DNA of 64,000 nt from Candidatus Baltobacteraceae bacterium (GTDB taxonomy: Bacteria > Vulcanimicrobiota > Vulcanimicrobiia > Vulcanimicrobiales > Vulcanimicrobiaceae): contig DATJTX010000022.1 of the NCBI GenBank assembly GCA_035502855.1, positions 43,926-107,925 on the forward strand, written 5' to 3'. Every line of letters starts with the position of its first letter. The first letter of the stretch is position 1. Shown here piece after piece: positions 25,551 through 34,748 of the stretch. The notes under the pieces are model-generated. The model saw only the letters and a list, made by a program, of their open reading frames with translations, was not told the origin of the DNA and ran no database searches. The translations under genes and the position numbers were made by a program.

Positions 25551-26546
25551 TCATCGGTTGATCAGCGCCGCCTGCCGTTCGTTATAACGCGGACCGGAAA
25601 TTTTCTCCGGCGTGAGCGACGCGTCGAGCGTGGCCATGTCTTCGGCGCTGAGATGCACCTGCGATGCGCCGAGATTCTCCTCTAAGTAGCGCACGTGTTT
25701 GGTGCCCGGGATCGGCACGACGTCCGGCCCTTTGTGCAAGAGCCACGCGAGCGCGATCTGTCCCGGCGTGGCATCGTGACGCGCCGCCACCTCGCGCACG
25801 ATCGACGCGGCGCGCATGTTCGCATCGAAATTCGCGCCTTGGTACCGCGGATCGCCGCGGCGATAATCGCCTTCGGGATACTCCTCCGCGCGCTTCACGT
25901 TGCCGGTCAAAAACCCGCGCCGGAGCGGTGCAAAGGGCACCAGCCCGATGGCGAGGTGACGCAGCAGCGGAATGATCTTCGGCTCCAGATTGCGCTCCCA
26001 CAGCGAATATTCGCTCTGCAGCGCGGCGATCGGATGCGTGGCCTGCGCCCGGCGAATCGTCTCTTCGCCGACTTCCGAGAGCCCGAGATAAAGCACTTTT
26101 CCTTCGCGCACGAGTTCGGCCATCGCACCGATCGTTTCTTGGATCGGCACGTTCGGATCCAAGCGATGCTGATAGAGCAGATCGATGCGATCCGTCTTCA
26201 GCCGGCGCAGCGATCCCTCGACCGCTTCGCGCACGTGCTCGGGCCGGCTGTCGGTACCGTTTACCGCGCCGTCGCGTCCAAAGGTGAACCCGAATTTCGT
26301 CGCGATCACCGCTTGGTCGCGCTTGCCCGCCAGCGCGCGGCCGAGCAGCTCCTCGTTGGTGTACGGGCCGTAGGCTTCAGCGGTATCGAAGAACGTGCAC
26401 CCAAGCTCGAGCGCACGTTGGATCGTGCGGATCGACTCGTTGTCGTCGCGTTCGCCCGGGCCGTAGGCAAAGCTCATGCCCATGCAGCCCAACCCGATGT
26501 CGGAAACCGCCAGCCCGTCGATGCCAAGGTTACGCGTAGCTAACAT
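25551..26546 (-). CDS. Aldo/keto reductase
   Basis: This 331-residue NADPH-dependent aldo/keto reductase has a TIM barrel. The catalytic tetrad can be placed: Asp and Tyr in FFDTAEAYGPYTNEELLG near 53-70, Lys in AVIATKFGF near 80 and His in LLYQHRLDPNVP near 127. DVVPIPGTKHVRYLEENLGA near 283-302 is the cofactor-binding end. It resembles the AKR11-13 group of general stress reductases. It stands alone and is divergent from the molybdenum hydroxylase genes. Confidence 0.9.
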   Translation of the reverse strand: MLATRNLGIDGLAVSDIGLGCMGMSFAYGPGERDDNESIRTIQRALELGCTFFDTAEAYGPYTNEELLGRALAGKRDQAVIATKFGFTFGRDGAVNGTDSRPEHVREAVEGSLRRLKTDRIDLLYQHRLDPNVPIQETIGAMAELVREGKVLYLGLSEVGEETIRRAQATHPIAALQSEYSLWERNLEPKIIPLLRHLAIGLVPFAPLRRGFLTGNVKRAEEYPEGDYRRGDPRYQGANFDANMRAASIVREVAARHDATPGQIALAWLLHKGPDVVPIPGTKHVRYLEENLGASQVHLSAEDMATLDASLTPEKISGPRYNERQAALINR

Positions 26547-26674
26547 GTCTTCTCCCCATAGTCTTGCAGGCGCTCGTTCACTTCGCGTCGCTCACTCGTC
26601 AGTGTGGCTTGCATAACCCGGCTAGGTCAGAAGCGGTTCACCGCGGCCGCAAAAAATGTGCTTAAATTACTCGC

Positions 26675-27181
26675 ATGACCGTGAAGAGTCCCGACACGAC
26701 CGCCGTTGAAACCCTCCCGGCCTCCCTCACCGTCAATGGAAAACGGTACCGGGTCGAGGTCGATCCGCGCACGTCGCTGCTCGACTTCCTGCGCGAGACG
26801 CTGGGGCTGACCGGGACGAAAAAAGGCTGCGATCACGGGCAGTGCGGCGCCTGCACGATCCACGTCAACGGCAAACGCGCGCTCTCGTGCCTCACCTTCG
26901 TCGCGATGCATGACGGCGATACGATCACGACGATCGAAGGGCTTGCGAGCGGAGAAGACCTGCACCCCGTCCAGGCCGCGTTTCTCGAGCACGACGGATA
27001 CCAATGCGGCTACTGCACGTCGGGGCAGCTCATGTCGGCGGCGGCGATGATCGACGAACCGTGGGGTCCGGGCGACGCCGACGTAGCCGAAGCCATGAGC
27101 GGCAACATCTGCCGCTGCGGCGCCTATCAGCGCATCGTTGCGGCGATCCAATCGGTTCGCCGGTCGAAGTCGATGTCATGA
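26675..27181 (+). CDS. Molybdenum hydroxylase 2Fe-2S subunit (PaoA/YagT type)
   Basis: This 168-residue small subunit carries two [2Fe-2S] clusters. The plant-type cluster uses Cys52, 57, 60 and 72 in GCDHGQCGACTIHVNG and the following SCL. The second uses CGYCTSGQ at 111-118 and CRC at 146-148. It passes electrons from the molybdenum centre to FAD. PaoA of E. coli has a Tat signal; this protein does not, so the complex is probably cytoplasmic. It overlaps the next gene as ATGA. Confidence 0.93.
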   Translation: MTVKSPDTTAVETLPASLTVNGKRYRVEVDPRTSLLDFLRETLGLTGTKKGCDHGQCGACTIHVNGKRALSCLTFVAMHDGDTITTIEGLASGEDLHPVQAAFLEHDGYQCGYCTSGQLMSAAAMIDEPWGPGDADVAEAMSGNICRCGAYQRIVAAIQSVRRSKSMS

Positions 27182-28152
27182 GACGCTTCGCGATGGCGCG
27201 CGCGATCGACGCCGGCGACGCGCTGCGCACGGCGCAGGGCGCATCGTCGCGATACTGCGCGGGCGGCACCACGCTGATCGACCTGATGCGGCAGGACGTC
27301 GAACGCCCGGAGCGCGTCATCGCCATCAATCGCCTGCCGCTGACGACGATCGAGGACGCGCCCGGCGGCGGTCTCGTCCTCGGCGCGCTCGCGACCAATA
27401 GCGAGGTGGCGCACCATCCGCGCGTGCGCGCCGGCTACCCCGTGCTCTCCGAAGCGATTCTCTCCGGCGCGACGACGCAGATTCGCAACATGGCGACGAC
27501 CGGCGGCAATCTCTTGCAGCGCACCCGCTGCATCTACTTTCGCGATCCGAACTCGGCGTGCAACAAGCGCGAGCCGGGCAGCGGCTGTCCGGCGATCACC
27601 GGATATAACCGCAATCTCGCCGTGCTGGGGACCAGCGAGCACTGCATCGCGACCAATCCCTCCGATCAGAACGTCGCGTTGACGGCACTCGAAGCGACGA
27701 TCGAGGTGCGCAGCACCTCGGGCGGGCGCACGATTCCGATCGACCGGTTCTACCGTCTCCCCGGCGATGCGCCCGAACGTGAGACCACGCTCGAACCCGG
27801 CGAGCTGATCGTCGCGGTCATGCTGCCGCCGATGAAGGGCTGGCGCTCGCATTATCTCAAGCTGCGCGATCGCCAATCGTACGAATTCGCGCTCGCGTCC
27901 GCGGCGGTCGCGGTGCGGCTCGACGGCTCCACGATTGCCGACGCGCGCGTCGCGCTCGGCGGTGTCGGCACGATTCCGTGGCGCGCGCGCGAGGCCGAAG
28001 CGGTGCTGCGCGGCAAAGGCGTCTCGCGCGAGGTTTTTCGCGAGGCGGCGGTAATCGCACTTCGCGATGCGCGTCCGCAGAGTCAGAACGGTTTCAAAAT
28101 CGAACTCGCCAGACGCGCCTTGACGCAGGCGCTGATCGAGGTGACGGCGTGA
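27178..28152 (+). CDS. Molybdenum hydroxylase FAD subunit with extra 4Fe-4S cysteines (PaoB/YagS type)
   Basis: This 324-residue CO-dehydrogenase-flavoprotein-type subunit has FAD-binding stretches CAGGTTLIDLM at 27-37 and NMATTGGNLLQRTRC near 104-118. Cys118, 128, 137 and 156 (CIYF..ACNKREPGSGC..EHC) match the spacing of the [4Fe-4S] insert known in PaoB and 4-hydroxybenzoyl-CoA reductase-like enzymes. Most xanthine dehydrogenase FAD subunits lack it. ATG overlaps the previous TGA and its own TGA overlaps the next GTG. Confidence 0.92.
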   Translation: MRRFAMARAIDAGDALRTAQGASSRYCAGGTTLIDLMRQDVERPERVIAINRLPLTTIEDAPGGGLVLGALATNSEVAHHPRVRAGYPVLSEAILSGATTQIRNMATTGGNLLQRTRCIYFRDPNSACNKREPGSGCPAITGYNRNLAVLGTSEHCIATNPSDQNVALTALEATIEVRSTSGGRTIPIDRFYRLPGDAPERETTLEPGELIVAVMLPPMKGWRSHYLKLRDRQSYEFALASAAVAVRLDGSTIADARVALGGVGTIPWRAREAEAVLRGKGVSREVFREAAVIALRDARPQSQNGFKIELARRALTQALIEVTA

Positions 28153-30191
28153 GCGTCGGAACGCCCATCGATCGCGTCGAGGGCCGGCTCAAAGTGACCG
28201 GTGGCGCGGATTACGCCTCGGATCGCATTCTCGACGGCATGCTCTACGGCGTTCCGGTCGGCAGCACGATCGCCGCCGGACGCGTGCTGCGCGTCGACGC
28301 GACCGATGCGCTCGCGGTGCCCGGCGTCGTCGCGGCGTTCGATCACACCAACCTGCGCACGCTGCACTCGATCGACCCCACCCTGCCGTTCAGCGCGCTC
28401 TGCATCGCCGACGAGCATCGCGCGCCGCTGAGCGACGACGCCGTGACGTATTACGGGCAATACGTTGCGCTGGTGGTCGCGCGCACGCTCGAATCGGCGC
28501 AGGAGGGCGCGGCCCGCGTACGCGTCACGTACGCGTCCGAGATGCCGAGCACCGATCCGGTCCGCGCCGAGGAAGGCGAGCGTGACCTTGGGAGCCACCG
28601 CGGCGATCCCGATGCCGCCTTCGCCGCATCGCCGATCAAACTCGACCAGGTCTACCGCACGCCGGTCGAGACGCACAATCCGATCGAGCTGCACGCGACG
28701 GTCGCGTCGTGGAACGGCGACACCGTCACGCTCTACGAGACCTCGCAGGCGGTGGTGAACCATCGCAACGTCTTGGCGGCGATGCTCGCCATTCCGGTCG
28801 AAAACGTCCGCGTCATCACCCGCTACTTGGGTTCCGGCTTCGGCGGCAAATTGTGGCCGTGGACGCAGTCGCCGCTCGCCGCCGCCGCCGCGCGCACGCT
28901 CGGCGCGCCTGTGAAGATCGTCGTCACGCGCGAACAAATGTTCACGGCCGTCGGCCACCGGCCGGTGACGGTGCAGCGCGTTCGCGTAAGCGCCGATGCC
29001 GATGGGCGCCTCACCTCGCTGCAACACGACTACACCAACCACACGAATATGCTCGACGATTACGACGAGAATTGCGCCGAGGCAACGCCGTACTTCTATA
29101 GCGTACCGAATCTGCGCGTGACCCGCGGCCTCGCGAAACGCAGCGTCGGGTCGCCGACCTCGATGCGCGGCCCGGGCGCCGTCCCCGGCCTGTTTGCCAC
29201 CGAATCGGCGCTCGACGAGCTAGCGATCGCGTTGAACATGGATCCCGTCGCGCTGCGCTTGCGCAACGCGCCCACCCGCGACGAGGGCCTCGACCTGCCG
29301 TTCAGTTCGTGCCACGTCGCTGAATGTTACGAGCTGGGCGCGCAGAGATTCGGGTGGCGCGACCGCACCGCCGCCGTCGGCTCGATGAAGCGCGACGGCG
29401 CGATCGTCGGCTGGGGTGTTGCCGGGTGCGCGTGGATCGCCGAACGCTTCGCCTGCGAGGTCCGGGTGGAATTGCACGACGGGCACGCGCAGGTCTTTTG
29501 CGGGACGCAAGACATCGGGACCGGCACCTACACGATGCTCGCGCAGATCGCGAGCGACGCGCTCGGAATTCCGGTCGGCCGAATCACGGTCTCGCTCGGC
29601 GACAGCTCGCTGCCGCCCGGCCCGATCTCCGGCGGCTCGATGGTAACCGCATCGGTCATTCCGGCCGCGGTCGCGGCGTGTAAAGAAGCGCTCGAGAAAG
29701 GCGTCGGGTACGGAAAATCCGAGGCGACGTTCTTCGCCGAAAACAAAGCGAAATCGAGCCACTCGTTCGGCGCGCACTTCGTCGAGGTGAGCTGGCGACC
29801 GGAGATCGCGCGATTGCGCGTTCGGCGCGTGGTTACCGTGATCGACGGCGGGAGAATCATCAACCCGAAAACGGCGCGCAACCAAATCGAGGGCGCGATC
29901 GTGATGGGCGTGGGCATGGCGCTGTTCGAGGAGACGCGCTACGATCCGCAAACGGCGGCACCGCTCAATCGCAACTTTGCCGATTACGTCGTCGCTTCGA
30001 ACGCCGATCACCCGGCGATGGACGTCACCTTCCTCGATTATCCCGACTATGATTTGAACCCGCTCGGCGCGCGCGGTGTCGGCGAGATCGGCCTGGCGGG
30101 CGTGGCGCCAGCGATTACCGCCGCGGTCTATCACGCTACCGGCGTGCGCGTTCGGGATCTCCCCGTCAGCATCGAAGATCTCATCGCGTAG
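28149..30191 (+). CDS. Molybdenum hydroxylase large (Moco) subunit (PaoC/YagR type)
   Basis: This 680-residue catalytic subunit binds the molybdenum cofactor. The N-terminal domain has DRVEGRLKVTGGADYASD, the Moco domain has YLGSGFGGKLWPW near 225-240 and RGPGAVPG near 340, and the C-terminus has GARGVGEIGLAGVAP with catalytic Glu646. The group oxidises aldehydes or N-heterocycles; the PaoABC resemblance favours aromatic aldehydes. No XdhC/PaoD maturation factor is next to it. The GTG start overlaps the stop of the FAD subunit as GTGA. Confidence 0.92.
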   Translation: MSVGTPIDRVEGRLKVTGGADYASDRILDGMLYGVPVGSTIAAGRVLRVDATDALAVPGVVAAFDHTNLRTLHSIDPTLPFSALCIADEHRAPLSDDAVTYYGQYVALVVARTLESAQEGAARVRVTYASEMPSTDPVRAEEGERDLGSHRGDPDAAFAASPIKLDQVYRTPVETHNPIELHATVASWNGDTVTLYETSQAVVNHRNVLAAMLAIPVENVRVITRYLGSGFGGKLWPWTQSPLAAAAARTLGAPVKIVVTREQMFTAVGHRPVTVQRVRVSADADGRLTSLQHDYTNHTNMLDDYDENCAEATPYFYSVPNLRVTRGLAKRSVGSPTSMRGPGAVPGLFATESALDELAIALNMDPVALRLRNAPTRDEGLDLPFSSCHVAECYELGAQRFGWRDRTAAVGSMKRDGAIVGWGVAGCAWIAERFACEVRVELHDGHAQVFCGTQDIGTGTYTMLAQIASDALGIPVGRITVSLGDSSLPPGPISGGSMVTASVIPAAVAACKEALEKGVGYGKSEATFFAENKAKSSHSFGAHFVEVSWRPEIARLRVRRVVTVIDGGRIINPKTARNQIEGAIVMGVGMALFEETRYDPQTAAPLNRNFADYVVASNADHPAMDVTFLDYPDYDLNPLGARGVGEIGLAGVAPAITAAVYHATGVRVRDLPVSIEDLIA

Positions 30192-30210
30192 CGGAAGAAT
30201 TCGAGCGCTC

Positions 30211-31293
30211 TCAGGAGGGTTGCGCTCGCCATTCTCGCGTCACGAACGCCGCGATGACCCCGACGGCGATGATGGCCAGTACGTTGGAGACGAGCGTGAA
30301 GCGATCGTTGATCGCCATCGAGCCCATCGTCACGCCGCCGAACACATTGCCGATCGCCCATTCCATGGCTGCGCCGGCGATCATCGCGCCGACGATAAAG
30401 AGCCCGACGAACGTCCAGGTGACGCGCTCGGGAAATGATTTGCGATAAATGGCGACCAGCGGCGGGATCAGCAGGTCGCCGTAGATGAACGCCGTGTTCG
30501 CGCCGAGCGGGATGCGCGCGTTCGCCAGAAAGCGCGCCACCGGCACGTTGCCCATCGAGCACACGAAGGTCACCACGGCCAGCGCGAGTCCGACGAGCAG
30601 GAGCAGCACGTAGCCGATCACCGGCACCGAGCCGACGGCTTGCAGCACGTGCGCGAACCACGCCGCCGGGATCAGCGCCGAGGCGAATCCGGCGATGAGG
30701 TAGCCGACGATCAGCTCGGTGTGCAGCATCTGCACGTCGCCGATTGCCGTCTGGGCAATCGCAACCAACTTCGGGCGTTTGCGGTGATCGTGGCAGTGCG
30801 AACATTCGGCGCCATCTGCTTCGGCCGGCAGCGGCGAGGGGTGCTCGCGCCGCAAGCGCTCGAGCTCATCCGCGCCGAAGAGCAGCGTGAAGCCGGTTGC
30901 GACGACCGCGATGATGATCACGCCGCCGAAGAACTCGGCGAACGCGAACTTCCACCCGAGTAACGACCAAAAGAGGATCAGGATTGCCACGTTCATGTTG
31001 GTCGAGGAGATCAAGAACGCGAAGATCGAGCGCACGTCGGCGCCCTTCTGGTAGAAGCCGCGCGCCGCGGCGGCAGCCCCGTACGAGCACGCCGAGGCGA
31101 TGATGCCGAAGCCGGCAGCGGCGACGATGTTGCGAAGCTTCGGCCCCAGATAGCGCTCCATCTCGGCCGGCGTGAGCACGACTTGTACGATCGCGGAGAT
31201 AAGGAATCCGAAGATCAGCCCGAAGAGGCTGTCCCACACAAGCCTGAGCGTTTGCACCAGCCCGGCGACCAGCGCATGAGCCAGAAAATTCAT
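30211..31293 (-). CDS. DUF318/UPF0718 family permease
   Basis: This protein of 360 residues from ATG 31293 has about eight hydrophobic segments arranged as two similar halves. Each half carries the family loop: SACSYGAAAAARGFYQKGA near 64 and FVCSMGNVPVARFLANAR near 248. AECSHCHDH in the central cytoplasmic loop could bind metal. Relatives include ArsP-like organoarsenical and unknown transporters, so the substrate is undecided. The start is only 25 bases from that of the divergent phosphatase, so the promoters must overlap the genes or the starts lie further in. Confidence 0.8.
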   Translation of the reverse strand: MNFLAHALVAGLVQTLRLVWDSLFGLIFGFLISAIVQVVLTPAEMERYLGPKLRNIVAAAGFGIIASACSYGAAAAARGFYQKGADVRSIFAFLISSTNMNVAILILFWSLLGWKFAFAEFFGGVIIIAVVATGFTLLFGADELERLRREHPSPLPAEADGAECSHCHDHRKRPKLVAIAQTAIGDVQMLHTELIVGYLIAGFASALIPAAWFAHVLQAVGSVPVIGYVLLLLVGLALAVVTFVCSMGNVPVARFLANARIPLGANTAFIYGDLLIPPLVAIYRKSFPERVTWTFVGLFIVGAMIAGAAMEWAIGNVFGGVTMGSMAINDRFTLVSNVLAIIAVGVIAAFVTREWRAQPS

Positions 31294-31318
31294 CTGCACG
31301 TCATTCCGAATTGATTGA

Positions 31319-32527
31319 ATGGAACTCATGCTGCATCTCGTTCTCATGACCCTGTTGACCGCGAGCACGGCCCGGGATACACCGGTCTTCGCGATTGTCG
31401 TGACGCGCCACGGCGTGCGCAGCTTCACGCACACGCCGGCCGGCTACACCTGGCCGGACTGGGCGCCCGTCCAGCCCGGATATCTAACCGAGCACGGCTA
31501 CCGCGAGATCACGCACCTCGGCCGTTTCTATCACGCGTACTTCGCCTCGATCGGGTTGCCGCTCGACTGCCGTTCGCGTGCGACATATGTCTACGCCGAT
31601 TTAGACCAGCGAACGCTGGAAACGGCACGCGCGTTGATCGCGGGCGCATGCGGTTCACCCGGCGCGCTGCCGATGTATCACGATGCCCAGACCGGGCCGG
31701 GCGCGCGCGATCCGCTCTTTGAGGGCCTCAAACGACCGCGTTCGAGAAAGGCGGCGCCGCCGTCCGCGCTCGTCGCGCAGCATGCCGCCGACTTCGCGGC
31801 GCTTCAGTCGCTGCTCGATGCGCAATGCAACGGAACCTGCCCGCCGGTGACGAGCGAGCCGAATCCGATCGACACCGGCTCGACCTATGCGGAATCGCTG
31901 TTTCTCGAATACGCGCAGTGTGGCCCGGCATTCGATCGCCGGAAGCTCGCCGGCGCCATGCGCGTTCACGTCCTCGAATATGACGTCAATTCTCGACCGC
32001 CGAAAGATTCGCACGCGCGAGGCGGCAATCTGTTCGCGCACATCGTCGGTCTCTTGGAAGAGAAGGCAGGCATCGCGCATCCCGGCGTCACCGTACCGAA
32101 CGTCATGCACGACAACGTCGCGTTCATCTCCGGCCACGATACGCAGCTGGGTGCGCTCGGCGGAATCCTCGATGCGCACTGGCCGCTCGGAAACGGACTG
32201 GTCGCGGATGATATGCCGCCGGGCGGCGCCCTGATCTTCGAACTCTACCGCACCGCCGCGGGCGCCTATCGCGTGCGCCTTCGATTTGCGTACGAAACGC
32301 TCGCGCAATTCCGCAGCAAGGACGCTTTGCCGAGCGGGATCGCGTTCAGCCCGGTATACTTCGCCGGCTGCACCGGTCGCGATTGCAGTGCGCCGCTCGC
32401 GCGGTTCGTCACGCTCGCACACGCGCTCGAGCGGGAGGGGTTCGTGCAGCGCGACTGGACGCGGTCGAGCGATGCGCCGATCGAACTCGCGCCGCCGGCC
32501 GACCCGAGCTGGACGCACTGTAACTAG
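31319..32527 (+). CDS. Periplasmic histidine acid phosphatase
   Basis: This 402-residue phosphatase of the histidine-acid (AppA/phytase) branch has a hydrophobic signal segment at 4-18, then FAIVVTRHGVRSFTHTPAG. RHGVR contains the phospho-accepting His, and the proton donor pair HD is in ISGHDTQLGALGG near 276. Several paired cysteines (CGPAFD, CTGRDCS, CNGTC) fit a periplasmic disulfide-bonded enzyme. It may release phosphate from sugar phosphates or phytate. Confidence 0.85.
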   Translation: MELMLHLVLMTLLTASTARDTPVFAIVVTRHGVRSFTHTPAGYTWPDWAPVQPGYLTEHGYREITHLGRFYHAYFASIGLPLDCRSRATYVYADLDQRTLETARALIAGACGSPGALPMYHDAQTGPGARDPLFEGLKRPRSRKAAPPSALVAQHAADFAALQSLLDAQCNGTCPPVTSEPNPIDTGSTYAESLFLEYAQCGPAFDRRKLAGAMRVHVLEYDVNSRPPKDSHARGGNLFAHIVGLLEEKAGIAHPGVTVPNVMHDNVAFISGHDTQLGALGGILDAHWPLGNGLVADDMPPGGALIFELYRTAAGAYRVRLRFAYETLAQFRSKDALPSGIAFSPVYFAGCTGRDCSAPLARFVTLAHALEREGFVQRDWTRSSDAPIELAPPADPSWTHCN

Positions 32528-32533
32528 CTAGGG

Positions 32534-32716
32534 CTATTTCTTTTCGCCGATGCCGTACGGCTTCGGCGTATACGTGTACTTCTCGCCGCAGACGCGGCAA
32601 ATATTGAGGGGGCTGCCGAAGTGTTCGTGCGGCGGATAGACCTTCGCCGTTTTTTTCACGACCGCTTTGACGGCGCGCATGGGAACCGAAACGGGGACTT
32701 CTTCTTCTATTTTCAC
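32534..32716 (-). CDS. Small basic protein with one CxxC, unknown function
   Basis: This 60-residue protein reads MKIEEEVPVSVPMRAVKAVV, then a lysine-rich part and ICRVCGEKYTYTPKPYG. The single CxxC is half of a zinc-ribbon knuckle and could be completed in a dimer. Lysine and glutamate content and lack of high-GC shadow composition support a real gene. It converges with the phosphatase gene with a 6-base gap. Confidence 0.5.
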   Translation of the reverse strand: MKIEEEVPVSVPMRAVKAVVKKTAKVYPPHEHFGSPLNICRVCGEKYTYTPKPYGIGEKK

Positions 32717-32868
32717 TGGCTTGGTGTTCGGGACGCGGGTTGAAAGGGCCTGGGGGCGGGAAATCGGGACGTTTTTCGGACGTTTTCGCGCCGATTTTCG
32801 GACGATCGGCGGACGCCGAGAAGATTAGCCTCATGGTGTTACCGCTCTACGCTAGTGAGGACACCATC

Positions 32869-33348
32869 ATGTTCAATACCAACGACGAACATCCCAAGAA
32901 CCTGCGGAACCCCGAACGCACCGAGCAAAGCACCGGCATCGCGCGTCCGATCCGGACTTCGCAAAAGCTCTTCGCCGGCTGGGGACCGGCCCTTTTGACC
33001 GGCGCCGTGACGCTCTTTGCCTTGCTCTGCGCAAGTGTGCCGGCCTCGGCGGCCACGAAGGTCATTCTCGCATCCGCGTGCAGCACGCCGAATCACGGCG
33101 CCGCACTGTTGAGCCACCCGGATGTCATGTTGCCGGACGGCGTCAACGGAACGGGCACGACCATTCTGCGCGTCGACCTCGCCGCCTCCGGAGAGATCAG
33201 TAACATCGCGGTCGCGCAGAGCTCGGGAGACTCCGCGCTCGACTTCGCCGCGATGCGGGTGGCCCGGGCTTCCCGGTACGCGGCCGCAAGCTGGGACTGC
33301 CAACCCGCCGGCGACAGCTTCCTCTATAAGGTGATTTTCGCCCAGTAG
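32869..33348 (+). CDS. TonB-C-terminal-like secreted or anchored protein
   Basis: This 159-residue protein has a cytoplasmic N-terminus of about 35 residues, one hydrophobic segment near 40-62 (GPALLTGAVTLFALLCASVP) and a C-terminal domain. GTTILRVDLAASGEISNIAV followed by DSALDFAAMRVARASRYAAA is the pattern of the TonB C-terminal fold. Two cysteines (SACSTP, WDCQPA) may pair. It lacks the proline-rich linker of true TonB, so it is a TonB-C-like protein rather than an energy transducer. GTGAGG precedes the ATG. Confidence 0.65.
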   Translation: MFNTNDEHPKNLRNPERTEQSTGIARPIRTSQKLFAGWGPALLTGAVTLFALLCASVPASAATKVILASACSTPNHGAALLSHPDVMLPDGVNGTGTTILRVDLAASGEISNIAVAQSSGDSALDFAAMRVARASRYAAASWDCQPAGDSFLYKVIFAQ

Positions 33349-33418
33349 CGCGGCGAAAAGATCACCTGTTTCGGGACCCTTGGTGGGGAGCCGCAACGCG
33401 GTTCCCCACAGTTTGCCC

Positions 33419-33757
33419 CTATAAGATACAGGGCTGTTGCGCAAGGGGAACGGGAAGAACCCGGTCGAGCTGTTCGCGAAATTGCTTCCAGAAGCCGGTC
33501 CTCGCCCCGAGATAATTGTCGCGAACGGCCTTTGTGTTTCCAAAAGCCGCAAGCTTGACTTTTAAGCGTGGCACGCGGTCCTCGCACAAAACGATTGAGA
33601 ATTCCAAACGCTTCGCTGAGATCTGCGCGCAAAGATCGGTCCATTCTGACCGAGCCTTTGACCAAACCATAGTATCGAGCAATTCGAATGTTTCCTGAAC
33701 CTTGTTGGGATCAATTGCCAAAAACGTTGCTCTGCCTTTCGAAACCGAGCTAACCAT
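33419..33757 (-). CDS. Hypothetical protein, 112 residues
   Basis: No family is recognised. The protein is mixed alpha/beta in appearance, with FSIVLCEDRVPRLKVKLAAF in the middle and a basic C-terminal half. The gene is clearly translated: GGAGGT lies 3 bases before the ATG. That ribosome site is part of a short hairpin, CTCCA-N5-TGGAG (33761-33775), which could mask it. Codon use is less GC-biased than in the flanking operons. Confidence 0.6.
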   Translation of the reverse strand: MVSSVSKGRATFLAIDPNKVQETFELLDTMVWSKARSEWTDLCAQISAKRLEFSIVLCEDRVPRLKVKLAAFGNTKAVRDNYLGARTGFWKQFREQLDRVLPVPLAQQPCIL

Positions 33758-33917
33758 GATACCTCCAGATTTTGGAGCGCGAAGTTCCTAGAGGGGAATG
33801 TCAACCAACTCGTCGCATTCGACGGAAGGCCCGACGCTTTGAAAAAGTTCTCAGGGTCACGGGGGTTATCCTAGCCACTTCGCGCTGTGTGCCAAACCTA
33901 TAGGTCTAAAGGCCCAT

Positions 33918-34610
33918 CTAACTTGTTAATAGCGCGGTATGGTTAGGTTCAACGTACCGCGGCCTAAAGCAACCGCAGCCCGGCTCGATCGTTGATTGAC
34001 CCTCGCTCAGAAGTTGGTATTCGGTCCATTTGCCAGCTTCATCACGCCTAGAGAGACGCGCGTTCGCCCACCCAATGGGTGAGGTGCCCGTAAAGATGCG
34101 GCTTGGCTCTACCGTCGGCCCGCATGACCCGTCGAACCAGAATTCGGTCTTCTGCGCAGATGCGCTCACCCGGCAGGGCTTGGGGGATCTGTACAAACGA
34201 AAGGATTGACCCTTTCGTTCCGATATCAGAGACACGTCGTTCACCCAACCATCCTCCTCTCTGTATGTAACGTTTAACAAGGTGATGGATCGCACATCGA
34301 TTCCCCCAACGACCTTGTTTACGACATATTGTTGGAACAAGGAGATCGGTTGCGGAGGGCAAGTGAACGCCCCGTAAACATGGTCGTAGACCGCTAAAGC
34401 GGGGGCGTCGCTATGGTGATATGACAAGAGTGCCTCGCAGCCGAACGACGCGCGATTCCATGCCGTGATGTAAATGAAATCCTCGCTCTTCGGATTGAAG
34501 TCGCCTCCGATAGAATCTGAGAATAGGATCTCCCACAGGAGCGCCGTGCCAGTGCCAAAGGCCTTCTTGAACATAGGCGAGTAGCGCGTTAGGTAACAGG
34601 CACGGTCCAT
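33918..34610 (-). CDS. Hypothetical protein, 230 residues
   Basis: I recognise no domain. The sequence is rich in aromatic residues and has eight or so cysteines (for example FTCPPQPIS, SCGPTVE, PGCGCFRPR), but no signal peptide or membrane segment is evident. The first Met at 34610 has no good ribosome site; Met13 (MFKKAFGTG) is an alternative start. Codon use is more AT-rich than the flanking operons, like the neighbour at 33419-33757. Confidence 0.5.
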   Translation of the reverse strand: MDRACYLTRYSPMFKKAFGTGTALLWEILFSDSIGGDFNPKSEDFIYITAWNRASFGCEALLSYHHSDAPALAVYDHVYGAFTCPPQPISLFQQYVVNKVVGGIDVRSITLLNVTYREEDGWVNDVSLISERKGQSFRLYRSPKPCRVSASAQKTEFWFDGSCGPTVEPSRIFTGTSPIGWANARLSRRDEAGKWTEYQLLSEGQSTIEPGCGCFRPRYVEPNHTALLTS

Positions 34611-34748
34611 GCCAGGACCCTACGGAAGCGACTGTTAGCGGCCCTCTTTGGCCCACCAGCCTCGCTCAGAATCGTCGGACGCTTTTCGGACTCGCCCGGG
34701 CCTATCCTAACGAACGGAAGCAACCCTTCGAATGGAGGCCTTAAAAAC

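Noticed and set aside
23606..26700. Shared MTVKS start of the MDR dehydrogenase and the 2Fe-2S subunit
   Set aside because: About 14 bases of similarity around two start codons is short and could be chance; the proteins are otherwise unrelated.
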